Positions 27,402 through 36,289 of a DNA stretch of 64,000 nt are shown here, piece by piece. The position numbers and the translations under genes are program-made. The notes under the pieces were generated by a model. That model searched no databases and was not told the DNA's origin. It saw only the letters and a program-made list of their open reading frames with translations. The stretch lies in contig NZ_VSJJ01000006.1 of assembly GCF_008369405.1 (NCBI RefSeq), positions 1 through 64,000 on the forward strand, given 5' to 3'. Position 1 is the first letter of the stretch. Every line of letters starts with the position of its first letter. Source of the stretch: Streptococcus cristatus. GTDB lineage: Bacteria; Bacillota; Bacilli; Lactobacillales; Streptococcaceae.

Positions 27402-28043
27402 TTAAAGATTCGCAGTTTCATCTGTTAGCAAGTAATCTAAGTTGTTCCAAGCAAGTAACTTGAAAGAGTCAAAGTCGTCTGTTTCCAAAATGGTGACGCT
27501 AGCGTTGGCCAAACCTCCGTCCCTACGGAGCAAAGATGTTTCGTAACCGAGCAGGCGACGAATGCTGGCAGTTAGGTTGGCTCCATGCCCGACAATCAAG
27601 ACATTTTGGAAGTCTTTCCCTTTGAGAGACTTGACGAAGGAAATTGTCCGTTGGGTAGTTTGATCAACGGATTCTGCTCCAAACAGTTGGTGATCAAACT
27701 GGGATAGATCGTGGCGGAAGGCCCACATCTGCTGAGGATAAGCAGCTTTAGCCCTAGCAATTTCCCTACCTTCTAGATGGCCAAGAGACCACTCTCTTAG
27801 TTCAGGAGTCGAAACAATGTCGGTTTGATGCTGGTTTTCACTTTGGATAATCTCTGCAGAATGGCAAGCGCGTGGCAAATCGCTAGAGTAGATTTTATCG
27901 AATTTAACGTTTGACAAATGTTTACCCAAGCGCTTGAGCTCGTCAATAGAGGTTTCAAGCAGTGGAGAATCTCCGCTTGCTCCTTGGAAACGCATTTCTA
28001 GATTCCATTCGGTTTTTCCATGTCGGATAAAATACAATTTCAT
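27402..28043 (-). CDS. Histidine phosphatase family protein (phosphoglycerate mutase-like)
   Basis: A 213-residue member of the two-histidine phosphatase superfamily. The catalytic LYFIRHGKTEWN is at residues 3-14 and the second histidine is in VLIVGHGANLTA. The GpmB/CobC-like group covers several small-molecule phosphatases, so true phosphoglycerate mutase activity is not implied. It is the last gene of a minus-strand cluster DUF368-ybaK-this gene, 33 bases after ybaK. Confidence 0.88.
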   Translation of the reverse strand: MKLYFIRHGKTEWNLEMRFQGASGDSPLLETSIDELKRLGKHLSNVKFDKIYSSDLPRACHSAEIIQSENQHQTDIVSTPELREWSLGHLEGREIARAKAAYPQQMWAFRHDLSQFDHQLFGAESVDQTTQRTISFVKSLKGKDFQNVLIVGHGANLTASIRRLLGYETSLLRRDGGLANASVTILETDDFDSFKLLAWNNLDYLLTDETANL

Positions 28044-28076
28044 ATCAAGATCCTTTTTCCTTTTGAAGCGAATAGC

Positions 28077-28553
28077 CTAGTCCTCTTTCAAGTCTGCGAA
28101 CTGTGCTTGAACAAAGTCAGCCAAGTCCTGAGCCTTGATCTGGATGCTACGGCCGACCTCACCAGCAGAAACAATGATGCTTTCGCGACTCAGAGCCGTT
28201 TGGTCAATGAAAATTGGGAAGGAGTGCTTTTGGCGAATTCCGACAGGATTATTGGCACCATGGATGTAACCAGTCGTTTTTTCTAAATCTTTTTGCGGAA
28301 TCATGCTGACTTTTTTATTGCCTGAAATATTTGCTAATTTCTTTTCCGACAGATGTTCGGTGATGGGCAGGATGCCAATGACTGTTCCTGTTTTATCCCC
28401 GTTTAAAGCCAGTGTTTTATAAATTTGCGAGCGGTCAAATTCTTCAGTTAGGCTATCATCCAAAGCATTAATTTGCAAGCCTTGGTGCTCAATTTTTGCC
28501 TTGTTTAAAATTTGCTCAACCAGTGTTTTTTTGAGTTTTGTCTTTTTTGCCAT
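28077..28553 (-). CDS. ybaK: Cys-tRNA(Pro)/Cys-tRNA(Cys) deacylase YbaK
   Basis: A 158-residue YbaK/EbsC family protein: KTLALNGDKTGTVIGILPI, KKLANISGNKKVSMI and GYIHGANNPVGI are family motifs, including the conserved lysine and the G-x-NPxG loop. It hydrolyses cysteine mischarged on tRNA-Pro. The ATG shares one base with the end of the upstream DUF368 gene, so both are probably on one transcript. Confidence 0.92.
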   Translation of the reverse strand: MAKKTKLKKTLVEQILNKAKIEHQGLQINALDDSLTEEFDRSQIYKTLALNGDKTGTVIGILPITEHLSEKKLANISGNKKVSMIPQKDLEKTTGYIHGANNPVGIRQKHSFPIFIDQTALSRESIIVSAGEVGRSIQIKAQDLADFVQAQFADLKED

Positions 28554-29395
28554 TATTTATACTTCTCTTCTAATTGGGACATCCAAATTCCTAGCCAAAT
28601 GCCTAGTCCAAAGAAAAAGGCAGCAAGAACGAGTGTGAAAATGGATACTCCTGCATAACTAATGCTCTCACTGTTGCCACTTTGAGGGAGAACAATGAGC
28701 AAGGTACTGGACAATACAATGCCAATGATAAAATGGTAAACGTGGGAATGATAATGCTTCAAAATGTAATCCATGGCTTTTGAAAAGAGAATCAGAGCCA
28801 GAGCGCCACCGATGCCGATAGGCAGAAAGGTGCCAAATAAATCCAGACGTTTAAATCCTGTCAGCATGGGAGTATAGAGCCCTAGAATCAATAGCAGATT
28901 TGAAGGGCTGAGTCCCGGAATCAAGATTCCTAAAGCGATGAGAGTACCCGCTAAAACAAAGGACAGGAAATTAGCTGGCAGTGTTCCTACCATTCCATTC
29001 AGCGAGTAAAGAAAGATCCCTGACAAGATGAAACTAAGCCAGAAGGTAACAGTGTCGGCTCGATCTCTGTCGGATTCTTTGACGGATTCTTTGATCAAGC
29101 TGGGAATGGTACCGATGATAGCTCCAGCAAAGCCCCAGAGAACGATAACCTTGTAATTATCCAGCAAGAGATTGACTGGATAGGAGAAGGCCGCAATCCC
29201 TAAAACCATCCCAATAGCTACAGGAGTGAAGTAGAGAACATTCTCAACAAAATTTTCTTTGATGTGGGCTAAGAAGCGAATCATCCGCTCATAAATCCCT
29301 AAAATAGCAGCCAATACACCGCCAGACACACCTGGCAAGATGAAGCCAAGCGCGATAATCATTCCTTTTAAGACCCTAGCAATCCATGAAATCAT
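28553..29395 (-). CDS. DUF368 membrane protein (PopT-like undecaprenyl-phosphate translocase)
   Basis: A 280-residue protein with about eight hydrophobic segments. The family signature GFILPGVSGGVLAAILGIYE is near residue 17, and an inverted second copy GILIPGLSPSNLLLILGLYT near 167 shows the internal repeat. DUF368 proteins (PopT) and DedA proteins (UptA) were recently shown to recycle undecaprenyl phosphate across the membrane for wall synthesis. Overlap with ybaK indicates one operon. Assignment is by family only. Confidence 0.85.
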   Translation of the reverse strand: MISWIARVLKGMIIALGFILPGVSGGVLAAILGIYERMIRFLAHIKENFVENVLYFTPVAIGMVLGIAAFSYPVNLLLDNYKVIVLWGFAGAIIGTIPSLIKESVKESDRDRADTVTFWLSFILSGIFLYSLNGMVGTLPANFLSFVLAGTLIALGILIPGLSPSNLLLILGLYTPMLTGFKRLDLFGTFLPIGIGGALALILFSKAMDYILKHYHSHVYHFIIGIVLSSTLLIVLPQSGNSESISYAGVSIFTLVLAAFFFGLGIWLGIWMSQLEEKYK

Positions 29396-29470
29396 AATAT
29401 CTCCCTACAAGTTTTTTCATTAGACTATTGTACCATAAAGCTACATACTTTTCTGAAAAAAGCAAGAAAA

Positions 29471-29504
29471 ATATCTTGTACAGAGAAAAAAAGATACAAG
29501 ATTT
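29471..29504 (-). terminator. Probable terminator of the GH25 gene (minus strand)
   Basis: ATCTTGTA (29473-29480) pairs with TACAAGAT (29495-29502) across an A-rich loop; T-rich sequence follows on the minus strand. Confidence 0.55.
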
Positions 29505-29528
29505 CCTAACAGTTATCTTGCATCCTTT

Positions 29529-30374
29529 TTATTTTGGTGTTGAAAATAATTTCTTGTAAGTCTCTTTTTTATCCTGTACAGGAGAGAGCTGATTGAGGTC
29601 TAAGTTATGTGGGAAACCTTCCAATTTACCTTCTGATGTGTATTGATGTAGGTCATAGGGCTGTTCAGTATTTGGAGCAGCGTTATAGTAGCCGTCATTA
29701 TAGCCATAAGTCGGAATCCAAACGGCAGTAAATTTCTCAGTTGAGATACTATGCTCTTCCATGAAATAGGTACCAATGTAGATACCAATATTTTGAGCTC
29801 CAAGACTTTCAAGCTTGGCACGAAAGGCCTCGATTCCTGCGTTCATGTCGCCCATGGTCTTTTCTTCAACATCAAGCCAGTAAAAGGTAGGTTTATATTT
29901 CGAAGATGCCTTGTAGAAGCTTTCAGCTTCTTTTTCCATTTCTTTGATATTGCCTGCTGCTATATAAGCATAGACAGCTACAGGAATCCCCCGTTTTTGA
30001 AACTCTTGGATATGGGTGGCAAATGATTTGTCAAGTCCATTTAAATGAGTGGCAACATTTTCTTTTTTTGCTTGAGCTCCACTATGCACGCGAATGATAG
30101 CACCAGAAATATTTGTTGATAAGGTATCATAGTCTATTTCGCTGGGCAATTGCCAACCAGAAAGGTCAACAATAGGTTTAGCAAGCAATTCTTCCTCAGG
30201 TTCGACCGTAGGAACCGTCTCCTTTTTCTTCTTAGTTGTTACCTGACTGACTTGGGTCTTTTTTGTCTGGTCTTGTCGATTTTGCAGATCAAGCTGGTGT
30301 TTACTTATGACAATATATAGAATAAAGCAAGCAAAAAACAGCAAGAGTGCAAGCGGTTTAATCCTTTTTCTCAT
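29529..30374 (-). CDS. Glycoside hydrolase family 25 muramidase, membrane-anchored
   Basis: A 281-residue protein with a hydrophobic anchor (about residues 7-24), a Lys/Thr-rich linker (about 35-62) and a GH25 lysozyme domain. The domain opens with VDLSGWQ (D70) and carries the catalytic DxE in FYWLDVEEKTM; AVYAYIAAGN and NIGIYIGTYF also fit. It should cleave N-acetylmuramyl bonds of peptidoglycan at the outer face. No choline- or wall-binding repeats are present. It has its own terminator and is divergent from ftsW. Confidence 0.9.
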   Translation of the reverse strand: MRKRIKPLALLLFFACFILYIVISKHQLDLQNRQDQTKKTQVSQVTTKKKKETVPTVEPEEELLAKPIVDLSGWQLPSEIDYDTLSTNISGAIIRVHSGAQAKKENVATHLNGLDKSFATHIQEFQKRGIPVAVYAYIAAGNIKEMEKEAESFYKASSKYKPTFYWLDVEEKTMGDMNAGIEAFRAKLESLGAQNIGIYIGTYFMEEHSISTEKFTAVWIPTYGYNDGYYNAAPNTEQPYDLHQYTSEGKLEGFPHNLDLNQLSPVQDKKETYKKLFSTPK

Positions 30375-30559
30375 ACTGTTTCATTGTAACGTAAAATAAA
30401 TAGAAAAGCAAAGCATTTAGCCATAATTCCATCTAAATATGAAAATGTAATCTGATTGCAATACAAGACAAATCATTTTGAAATAATAGAATTTTTGAGG
30501 CGATAAATGAGCAAAAATCTTTTGAAGCTATCCTAATGCTTTTTTTTCGAGTCAAAAGG

Positions 30560-30568
30560 TGATATAAT
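30560..30568 (+). promoter_or_regulatory. Extended -10 promoter of ftsW
   Basis: TGATATAAT (-10 at 30563-30568), 35 bases before the ftsW start; no good -35. Confidence 0.55.
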
Positions 30569-30602
30569 GAAGGATGAATTTTTAGAAATTAAATGGTGAA
30601 AT

Positions 30603-31817
30603 ATGAAAATTGACAAAAAGCATTTATTGAATTACTCAATTTTGATTCCGTACATGCTGTTATCTGGCATTGGCTTGATTGTCGTTTATTCCACGACGAG
30701 CCCCATTCTTATTCAAAATGGGCTCAATAGTTTTCGAATGGTCGCCACTCAAGCAGGTTTTTGGCTCTTCAGCTTGGTGATGATTGGGATTATTTACCGA
30801 ATGAAGCTGGATTTTCTGAAGAGGCCAGGAGTGATTACGTTTGTTATCATAGCTGAAATTATTCTACTTTTACTCTCACGCTTTATCACAGGAACGATCA
30901 ATGGGGCACACGGTTGGCTCAAAATCGGCCCGGTTACTGCTCAGCCGGCAGAATACCTGAAGATTATTTTGGTCTGGTATTTGGCTCTACAGTTTTCTAA
31001 GAAACAAGAGCAAATAGAAGTATATGATTATCAAGCAATCACCTTTAATCAGTTGCTTCCGCGTGCCGTTACGGATTGGCGGGTTATTGTTGCTTTCTTG
31101 ATTGGTCTTGTGGTTATCATGCCCGACTTAGGAAATGCGACAATCTTGTTCTTGACAGTTTTGATTGTAATTTCCACCAGCGGAGTTGCTTACAGATGGT
31201 TCTCGACCATGCTTGGCGCTGTTGTAGGAGGGTCGGCAGCAGTTTTAGCGAGTATTTGGTTGATAGGTGTCAAGCGTGTTGAGCAAGTTCCTGTTTTTGG
31301 ATATGTTGCAAAGCGTTTTAGTGCTTTTTTCAACCCTTTCGACGATTTGTCTGGCTCAGGTCATCAGTTGGCCAATTCTTACTATGCGATGAGTAATGGT
31401 GGTTGGTTTGGCTTAGGCTTAGGAAACTCCATTGAAAAACGAGGTTACCTACCAGAGGCTCATACAGACTTTGTTTTCTCAATTGTTATTGAGGAAGTTG
31501 GATTCTTTGGAGCTACTTTAATTTTAGCCCTGCTCTTTTTCTTGATTTTACGAATTATTCTCGTAGGTACAAGGGCTAAAGATCCATTTAATTCTATGAT
31601 GGCTTTGGGAATTGGCGGTATGATTCTGATGCAAACCTTTGTCAATATTGGTGGTATTTCGGGCTTGATTCCTTCAACCGGTGTAACCTTCCCATTCTTA
31701 TCTCAGGGGGGAAACAGTTTATTGGTTCTATCAGTTGCCATTGCCTTTGTTTTAAATATTGATGCCAATGAGCGACGAAATGCCATGTATCAGGAACTGG
31801 AAGTAAGTCAATCCTAA
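30603..31817 (+). CDS. ftsW: Peptidoglycan glycosyltransferase FtsW
   Basis: A 404-residue SEDS-family protein with ten predicted helices. ITGTINGAHGWLKIGPVTAQPAEYLKI in the middle and PSTGVTFPFLSQGGNSLLV near the C-terminus are SEDS signatures. FtsW polymerises lipid II at the septum with its class B PBP. Its position directly before ppc is shared with pneumococcus and supports FtsW rather than RodA. A 22-bp tandem duplication separates it from ppc. Confidence 0.93.
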   Translation: MKIDKKHLLNYSILIPYMLLSGIGLIVVYSTTSPILIQNGLNSFRMVATQAGFWLFSLVMIGIIYRMKLDFLKRPGVITFVIIAEIILLLLSRFITGTINGAHGWLKIGPVTAQPAEYLKIILVWYLALQFSKKQEQIEVYDYQAITFNQLLPRAVTDWRVIVAFLIGLVVIMPDLGNATILFLTVLIVISTSGVAYRWFSTMLGAVVGGSAAVLASIWLIGVKRVEQVPVFGYVAKRFSAFFNPFDDLSGSGHQLANSYYAMSNGGWFGLGLGNSIEKRGYLPEAHTDFVFSIVIEEVGFFGATLILALLFFLILRIILVGTRAKDPFNSMMALGIGGMILMQTFVNIGGISGLIPSTGVTFPFLSQGGNSLLVLSVAIAFVLNIDANERRNAMYQELEVSQS

Positions 31818-31825
31818 AAGATCTT

Positions 31826-31869
31826 CTTGTATGTTAGCTCTTCAACACTTGTATGTTAGCTCTTCAACA
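31826..31869 (+). repeat. Perfect 22-bp tandem duplication between ftsW and ppc
   Basis: The 22-base unit CTTGTATGTTAGCTCTTCAA+CA occurs twice without mismatch (31826-31847 and 31848-31869), ending just before the ppc ribosome site GAAAGGTG. Confidence 0.95.
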
Positions 31870-31886
31870 ATAGAAAGGTGTAAATA

Positions 31887-34733
31887 ATGTCATTTACAAA
31901 ATTAGAAAATTATAGCAATAAAGAAATGATTCGAGAAGAAGTTTCTATTTTAACGGACTTGTTGGTAGATATTACCCGGGATATTCTCAGTCCTGACACT
32001 TTTGCTAAAATCTCCATGATTGAAGAACTAGCAGTTCAATCTAAATACCAAGAGCTGAAAGCAGTAGTAGAAGAATTATCCACGGATGATATGGTCTATA
32101 TCTCACGCTATTTTGCTATTTTACCTCTGCTCATCAATATCTCAGAAGATGTCGATTTGGCTTATGAGATCAATCATCAAAATAATATCGACCAAGACTA
32201 CCTTGGTAAGCTTTCGACGACGATTGATTTGGTTTCAACACGAGAAAATGCACAAGAAATCCTGGAAAATCTAAATGTTGTTCCTGTTTTGACTGCTCAT
32301 CCGACTCAGGTTCAGCGCAAGACCATGTTGGATTTGACAAATCATATCCACACACTGTTGCGTCAGCATCGTGATGTTAAAGCTGGTCTGGTGAACGAGA
32401 AGAAATGGTTAGCCAATCTCCGTCGCTATATCGAGCTGATGATGCAGACCGACATGATTCGGGAAAAGAAACTTAAGGTTACCAATGAAATTACTAACGT
32501 TATGGAATACTATAACAGTTCTTTTCTGCAAGCAATCACGAACCTGATGCTAGAGTATAAACGCTTAGCAAAAGAAAAAGGAATCCATTTGGAAAATTCT
32601 AAGCCCATCACCATGGGAATGTGGATTGGTGGTGACCGCGATGGAAATCCATTTGTAACCGCTGAAACTCTGAAATTGTCTGCAACGGTACAGAGCGAAG
32701 TTATTCTGAATTACTACATTGACAAGGTTTATACACTCTATCGTAACTTCTCCCTGTCTACTAATCTTTCAAAGACAAGTGAAGCGGTAGCGAAGATGGC
32801 AGCTTTGTCAAGCGACAAGTCTGTTTATCGGGAAAATGAGCCTTATCGCCGTGCCTTTCATTATATTCAGTCCAAGTTGATTCAGACCTTACTTTATCTG
32901 AAAGAAGGTAATTTCTCCGGTGAAGGGCACCGTTTAGCTGATAAAGCTGAAGCAGTCCTGCATGCAAATTCAGCCACTTCGGTCAGCCATAATGGTAGAG
33001 AGATCATTCCAAATTATATCCAGTCTAAACTTAGTGGTAGTTTGGATGAATTACGAAAAGAACAACTTCCATCTTATAAAGATGCGCAAGAGTTTAAGGA
33101 AGATCTTCTTGTTATTCGTGATTCTTTGTTAGAACACAATGGACAAGCTTTGGTGACTGGAGAACTTACTGAATTGCTACAAGCAGTTGACATTTTTGGT
33201 TTCTTCTTGGCCAGCATTGACATGCGTCAGGATTCCAGTGTCCATGAGGCTTGTGTGGCGGAGCTCTTGGCTTCTGCTAATATTGTGAAAGATTATAGTA
33301 GCTTGTCAGAGGAAGAAAAATGCCAGGTTCTCCTTAAGCAACTTTTGGAGGATCCACGGATTCTGTCAGCCACTCATGCACCTAAATCTGAACTTCTACA
33401 AAAAGAATTGGAAATTTTCAAGACGGCTCGTCAGCTTAAGGATGCGATTGGCGAAGATGTTATCAAGCAAAATATTATTTCCCATTCAACTAGTGTATCA
33501 GATCTTCTAGAGCTGGCGATTATGCTCAAGGAAGTCGGCTTGATCGATGAGGAAGGTGCGCGTGTGCAGATTGTTCCTCTGTTTGAAACGATTGAGGACT
33601 TGGATAATTCTTGCGATACTATGGAGAAATATCTGTCTCTGCCAATTGCTCAAAAATGGATTGCTTCTAAAAACAACTACCAAGAAATCATGCTGGGCTA
33701 CTCAGACAGTAACAAGGACGGTGGCTATTTATCATCATGTTGGACACTTTACAAGGCTCAACAACAACTGACAGCTATCGGTGATAAGTTTGGCGTCAAG
33801 ATTACCTTCTTCCATGGTCGTGGAGGAACTATCGGTCGTGGCGGTGGGCCAACATATGAGGCAATCACTTCACAACCATTGCGGAGTATCAATGATCGTA
33901 TTCGCCTGACAGAGCAGGGTGAGGTCATCGGAAATAAATACGGTAATAAGGACGCTGCTTACTATAATCTGGAAATGCTCGTATCTGCGGCTATTAACCG
34001 CATGATAAGCTCTAAGAAGAGTGACAGTAATACGACCAATGAATATGAAAGAGTAATGGATCGAGTGGTCGATCGAAGCTACCAAATCTATCGCGACCTA
34101 GTCTTTGGCGACGAACGTTTCTATGACTATTTCTTTGAGTCTAGTCCTATTAAGGCCATTTCTAGCTTTAATATCGGTTCTCGTCCAGCGGCCCGTAAAA
34201 CGATAACTGAAATCGGTGGCCTGAGAGCCATTCCTTGGGTCTTCTCATGGTCTCAAAGTCGGGTTATGTTCCCTGGTTGGTATGGCGTTGGCTCTAGCTT
34301 CAAAGAATTTATCAATGAAGATCCTGAAAAGAATCTGGCCTTCCTTCAATTTATGTATCAGAGATGGCCATTCTTCCAGTCCCTCCTATCAAATGTCGAT
34401 ATGGTGCTATCCAAATCCAATATGAATATTGCCTTTGAATATGCGCAACTTTGTGAAGACCAAAATGTACGCGATATTTTCAATACAATCCTAGACGAAT
34501 GGCAGCTAACGAAGGATGTTATCTTAGCGATTGAAGGCCATGACGAGCTCTTAGCAGAAAATGCCTATCTCAAGGATAGTTTGAACTATCGGATGCCTTA
34601 TTTCAATGTTTTGAATTATATCCAGCTTGAGCTGATCAAGCGTCAGCGCCGAGGAGAACTTTCACCAGAACAAGAACGTTTGATCCACATTACCATCAAT
34701 GGAATTGCGACAGGGCTACGAAATTCTGGTTGA
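31887..34733 (+). CDS. ppc: Phosphoenolpyruvate carboxylase
   Basis: A 948-residue PEPC of expected length. Active-site blocks are intact: [15 protein letters not shown] near residue 133, [27 protein letters not shown] near 605, [15 protein letters not shown] and the C-terminal [13 protein letters not shown]. It makes oxaloacetate from PEP and bicarbonate, which in streptococci feeds aspartate synthesis because the TCA cycle is incomplete. Downstream is a strong terminator. Confidence 0.97.
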   Translation: MSFTKLENYSNKEMIREEVSILTDLLVDITRDILSPDTFAKISMIEELAVQSKYQELKAVVEELSTDDMVYISRYFAILPLLINISEDVDLAYEINHQNNIDQDYLGKLSTTIDLVSTRENAQEILENLNVVPVLTAHPTQVQRKTMLDLTNHIHTLLRQHRDVKAGLVNEKKWLANLRRYIELMMQTDMIREKKLKVTNEITNVMEYYNSSFLQAITNLMLEYKRLAKEKGIHLENSKPITMGMWIGGDRDGNPFVTAETLKLSATVQSEVILNYYIDKVYTLYRNFSLSTNLSKTSEAVAKMAALSSDKSVYRENEPYRRAFHYIQSKLIQTLLYLKEGNFSGEGHRLADKAEAVLHANSATSVSHNGREIIPNYIQSKLSGSLDELRKEQLPSYKDAQEFKEDLLVIRDSLLEHNGQALVTGELTELLQAVDIFGFFLASIDMRQDSSVHEACVAELLASANIVKDYSSLSEEEKCQVLLKQLLEDPRILSATHAPKSELLQKELEIFKTARQLKDAIGEDVIKQNIISHSTSVSDLLELAIMLKEVGLIDEEGARVQIVPLFETIEDLDNSCDTMEKYLSLPIAQKWIASKNNYQEIMLGYSDSNKDGGYLSSCWTLYKAQQQLTAIGDKFGVKITFFHGRGGTIGRGGGPTYEAITSQPLRSINDRIRLTEQGEVIGNKYGNKDAAYYNLEMLVSAAINRMISSKKSDSNTTNEYERVMDRVVDRSYQIYRDLVFGDERFYDYFFESSPIKAISSFNIGSRPAARKTITEIGGLRAIPWVFSWSQSRVMFPGWYGVGSSFKEFINEDPEKNLAFLQFMYQRWPFFQSLLSNVDMVLSKSNMNIAFEYAQLCEDQNVRDIFNTILDEWQLTKDVILAIEGHDELLAENAYLKDSLNYRMPYFNVLNYIQLELIKRQRRGELSPEQERLIHITINGIATGLRNSG

Positions 34734-34762
34734 TGCACAGGCAGCTTTAAATGATATCAATA

Positions 34763-34791
34763 AAAATCGGCTTTTGAGCCGATTTTTTTTT
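34763..34791 (+). terminator. Terminator after ppc
   Basis: AATCGGCT pairs with AGCCGATT around TTTG, followed by T8. Confidence 0.9.
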
Positions 34792-34881
34792 GAGTTTAAA
34801 CTAGTTTGAATCCATAACTCATTTCCTGCGATTCGTGTAAATAAAAAATGAAAAAGTTTTCATATCTGTGCGCTAAAATAC

Positions 34882-34910
34882 TTGAAAGTGTTTACAATTA
34901 GTGATACAAT
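34882..34910 (+). promoter_or_regulatory. ccpA promoter with overlapping cre
   Basis: -35 TTGAAA (34882-34887), 17-base spacer, -10 TACAAT (34905-34910) with TG extension. TGAAAGTGTTTACA (34883-34896) differs from the cre core by one base and overlaps the -35 and spacer, pointing to autoregulation of ccpA. Confidence 0.7.
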
Positions 34911-34962
34911 GATAAGTGTAGAAAAATGAAAACGATATTTTCAACAAAAGAAAGGAAACTAT

Positions 34963-35967
34963 ATGAACACAGACGACACAGTAACCATTTATGATGTCGC
35001 CCGTGAAGCGGGAGTTTCAATGGCGACAGTCAGCCGAGTTGTAAATGGTAACAAGAATGTAAAAGAAAATACACGAAAAAAAGTACTAGAAGTAATTGAA
35101 CGTCTTGACTATCGTCCTAATGCAGTTGCCCGTGGTTTGGCCAGCAAAAAGACGACCACTGTTGGTGTTGTAATTCCTAATATCACGAATAGTTACTTCT
35201 CTACTTTAGCCAAAGGGATTGATGATATTGCCGAAATGTATAAGTACAATATCGTCCTGGCAAACAGCGATGAAGATGATGACAAGGAAGTTTCGGTTGT
35301 TAATACCCTTTTCTCTAAGCAAGTAGATGGCATTATTTTTATGGGCTACCATCTGACAGAGAAAATTCGTTCAGAGTTTTCACGTTCACGGACACCAGTG
35401 GTTCTAGCGGGCACGGTGGATGTAGAGCATCAGTTACCAAGTGTCAATATTGATTATAAACAGGCAACAGTTGATGCTGTGGAACTATTGGCTAAGCGCA
35501 ACAAGAAAATTGCTTTTGTCAGCGGTCCTTTGGTAGATGATATCAATGGTAAAATCCGCTTGTCTGGCTACAAAGAAGCCCTGAAGGGAAAGAAAATTTC
35601 ATATAGCGAAGGCTTGGTCTTCGAGTCTAAGTATAGCTACGATGATGGTTATCACCTAGCTGAACGTTTGATTGCTTCAAAGGCTACGGCGGCCTTTGTG
35701 ACCGGAGATGAGTTGGCAGCAGGTTTGCTTAATGGTTTGGCTGATCGAGGTGTTCGTATTCCTGAAGACTTTGAAATCATTACTAGCGATGATTCGCAAA
35801 TTGCTCGCTTTACTCGCCCTAATCTGTCTACTATCGGACAACCTCTGTATGACATCGGTGCGATTAGTATGCGGATGCTGACAAAGATTATGCATAAAGA
35901 AGAGTTGGAAGAGCGCGAAGTTCTCCTAGCTCATACGATCAATGAACGTAAATCAACTCGTAAATAA
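34963..35967 (+). CDS. ccpA: Catabolite control protein A
   Basis: A 334-residue LacI/GalR-family regulator. The N-terminal helix-turn-helix and hinge (TIYDVAREAGVSMATVSRVV, RPNAVARGLASKKT) precede a periplasmic-binding-like core (VGVVIPNITNSYFSTLAKGI; DGIIFMGYHL; ITSDDSQIARFTRPNLSTI), where HPr-Ser46-P binds in the family. It is the global carbon repressor/activator, acting at cre sites. Candidate cre sites in this window occur at its own promoter, at the dipeptidase promoter and at the galactose PTS operon. Confidence 0.96.
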   Translation: MNTDDTVTIYDVAREAGVSMATVSRVVNGNKNVKENTRKKVLEVIERLDYRPNAVARGLASKKTTTVGVVIPNITNSYFSTLAKGIDDIAEMYKYNIVLANSDEDDDKEVSVVNTLFSKQVDGIIFMGYHLTEKIRSEFSRSRTPVVLAGTVDVEHQLPSVNIDYKQATVDAVELLAKRNKKIAFVSGPLVDDINGKIRLSGYKEALKGKKISYSEGLVFESKYSYDDGYHLAERLIASKATAAFVTGDELAAGLLNGLADRGVRIPEDFEIITSDDSQIARFTRPNLSTIGQPLYDIGAISMRMLTKIMHKEELEEREVLLAHTINERKSTRK

Positions 35968-35981
35968 TAAATTGATACGGG

Positions 35982-36030
35982 ATGGGACAGAATTAAATTT
36001 TAAAAGAATTTAGTTCTGTCTCGTTTTTTA
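35982..36030 (+). terminator. Terminator after ccpA, related to the 5' intergenic element
   Basis: GGGACAGAA (35984-35992) pairs with TTCTGTCTC (36014-36022), with a further A/T-rich inner stem, followed by T6. The GGGACAGAA word recurs in the third hairpin of the element at 386-569. Confidence 0.75.
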
Positions 36031-36093
36031 TTTTAGTTAAACACAGTCGCCGAATATAAAAGACTCTGAGTTTCTTCTTTACAGAAATTTAGG

Positions 36094-36099
36094 TATAAT
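36094..36099 (+). promoter_or_regulatory. Possible -10 of dnaE
   Basis: GGTATAAT gives a consensus -10 but no -35 at proper distance. It would leave a leader of about 185 bases before dnaE, in which I see no clear structure. Confidence 0.4.
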
Positions 36100-36289
36100 A
36101 GAAGCAGGAATGCTGAAATGAGTTCTTGTTCTACTTACTTGACTGACGAAGGTTAAGAAGAAATAGGCTAGTTAGAGCTTGGGATAGATTTTCAGTAAAA
36201 CGAAAAAAATAAAGAAGTGGAAACGCATTTTTTCTGCCTTCTTTTTACTAGTAGGCATCATTTATCGTAGCTGTATCAAGGAGAATTTT

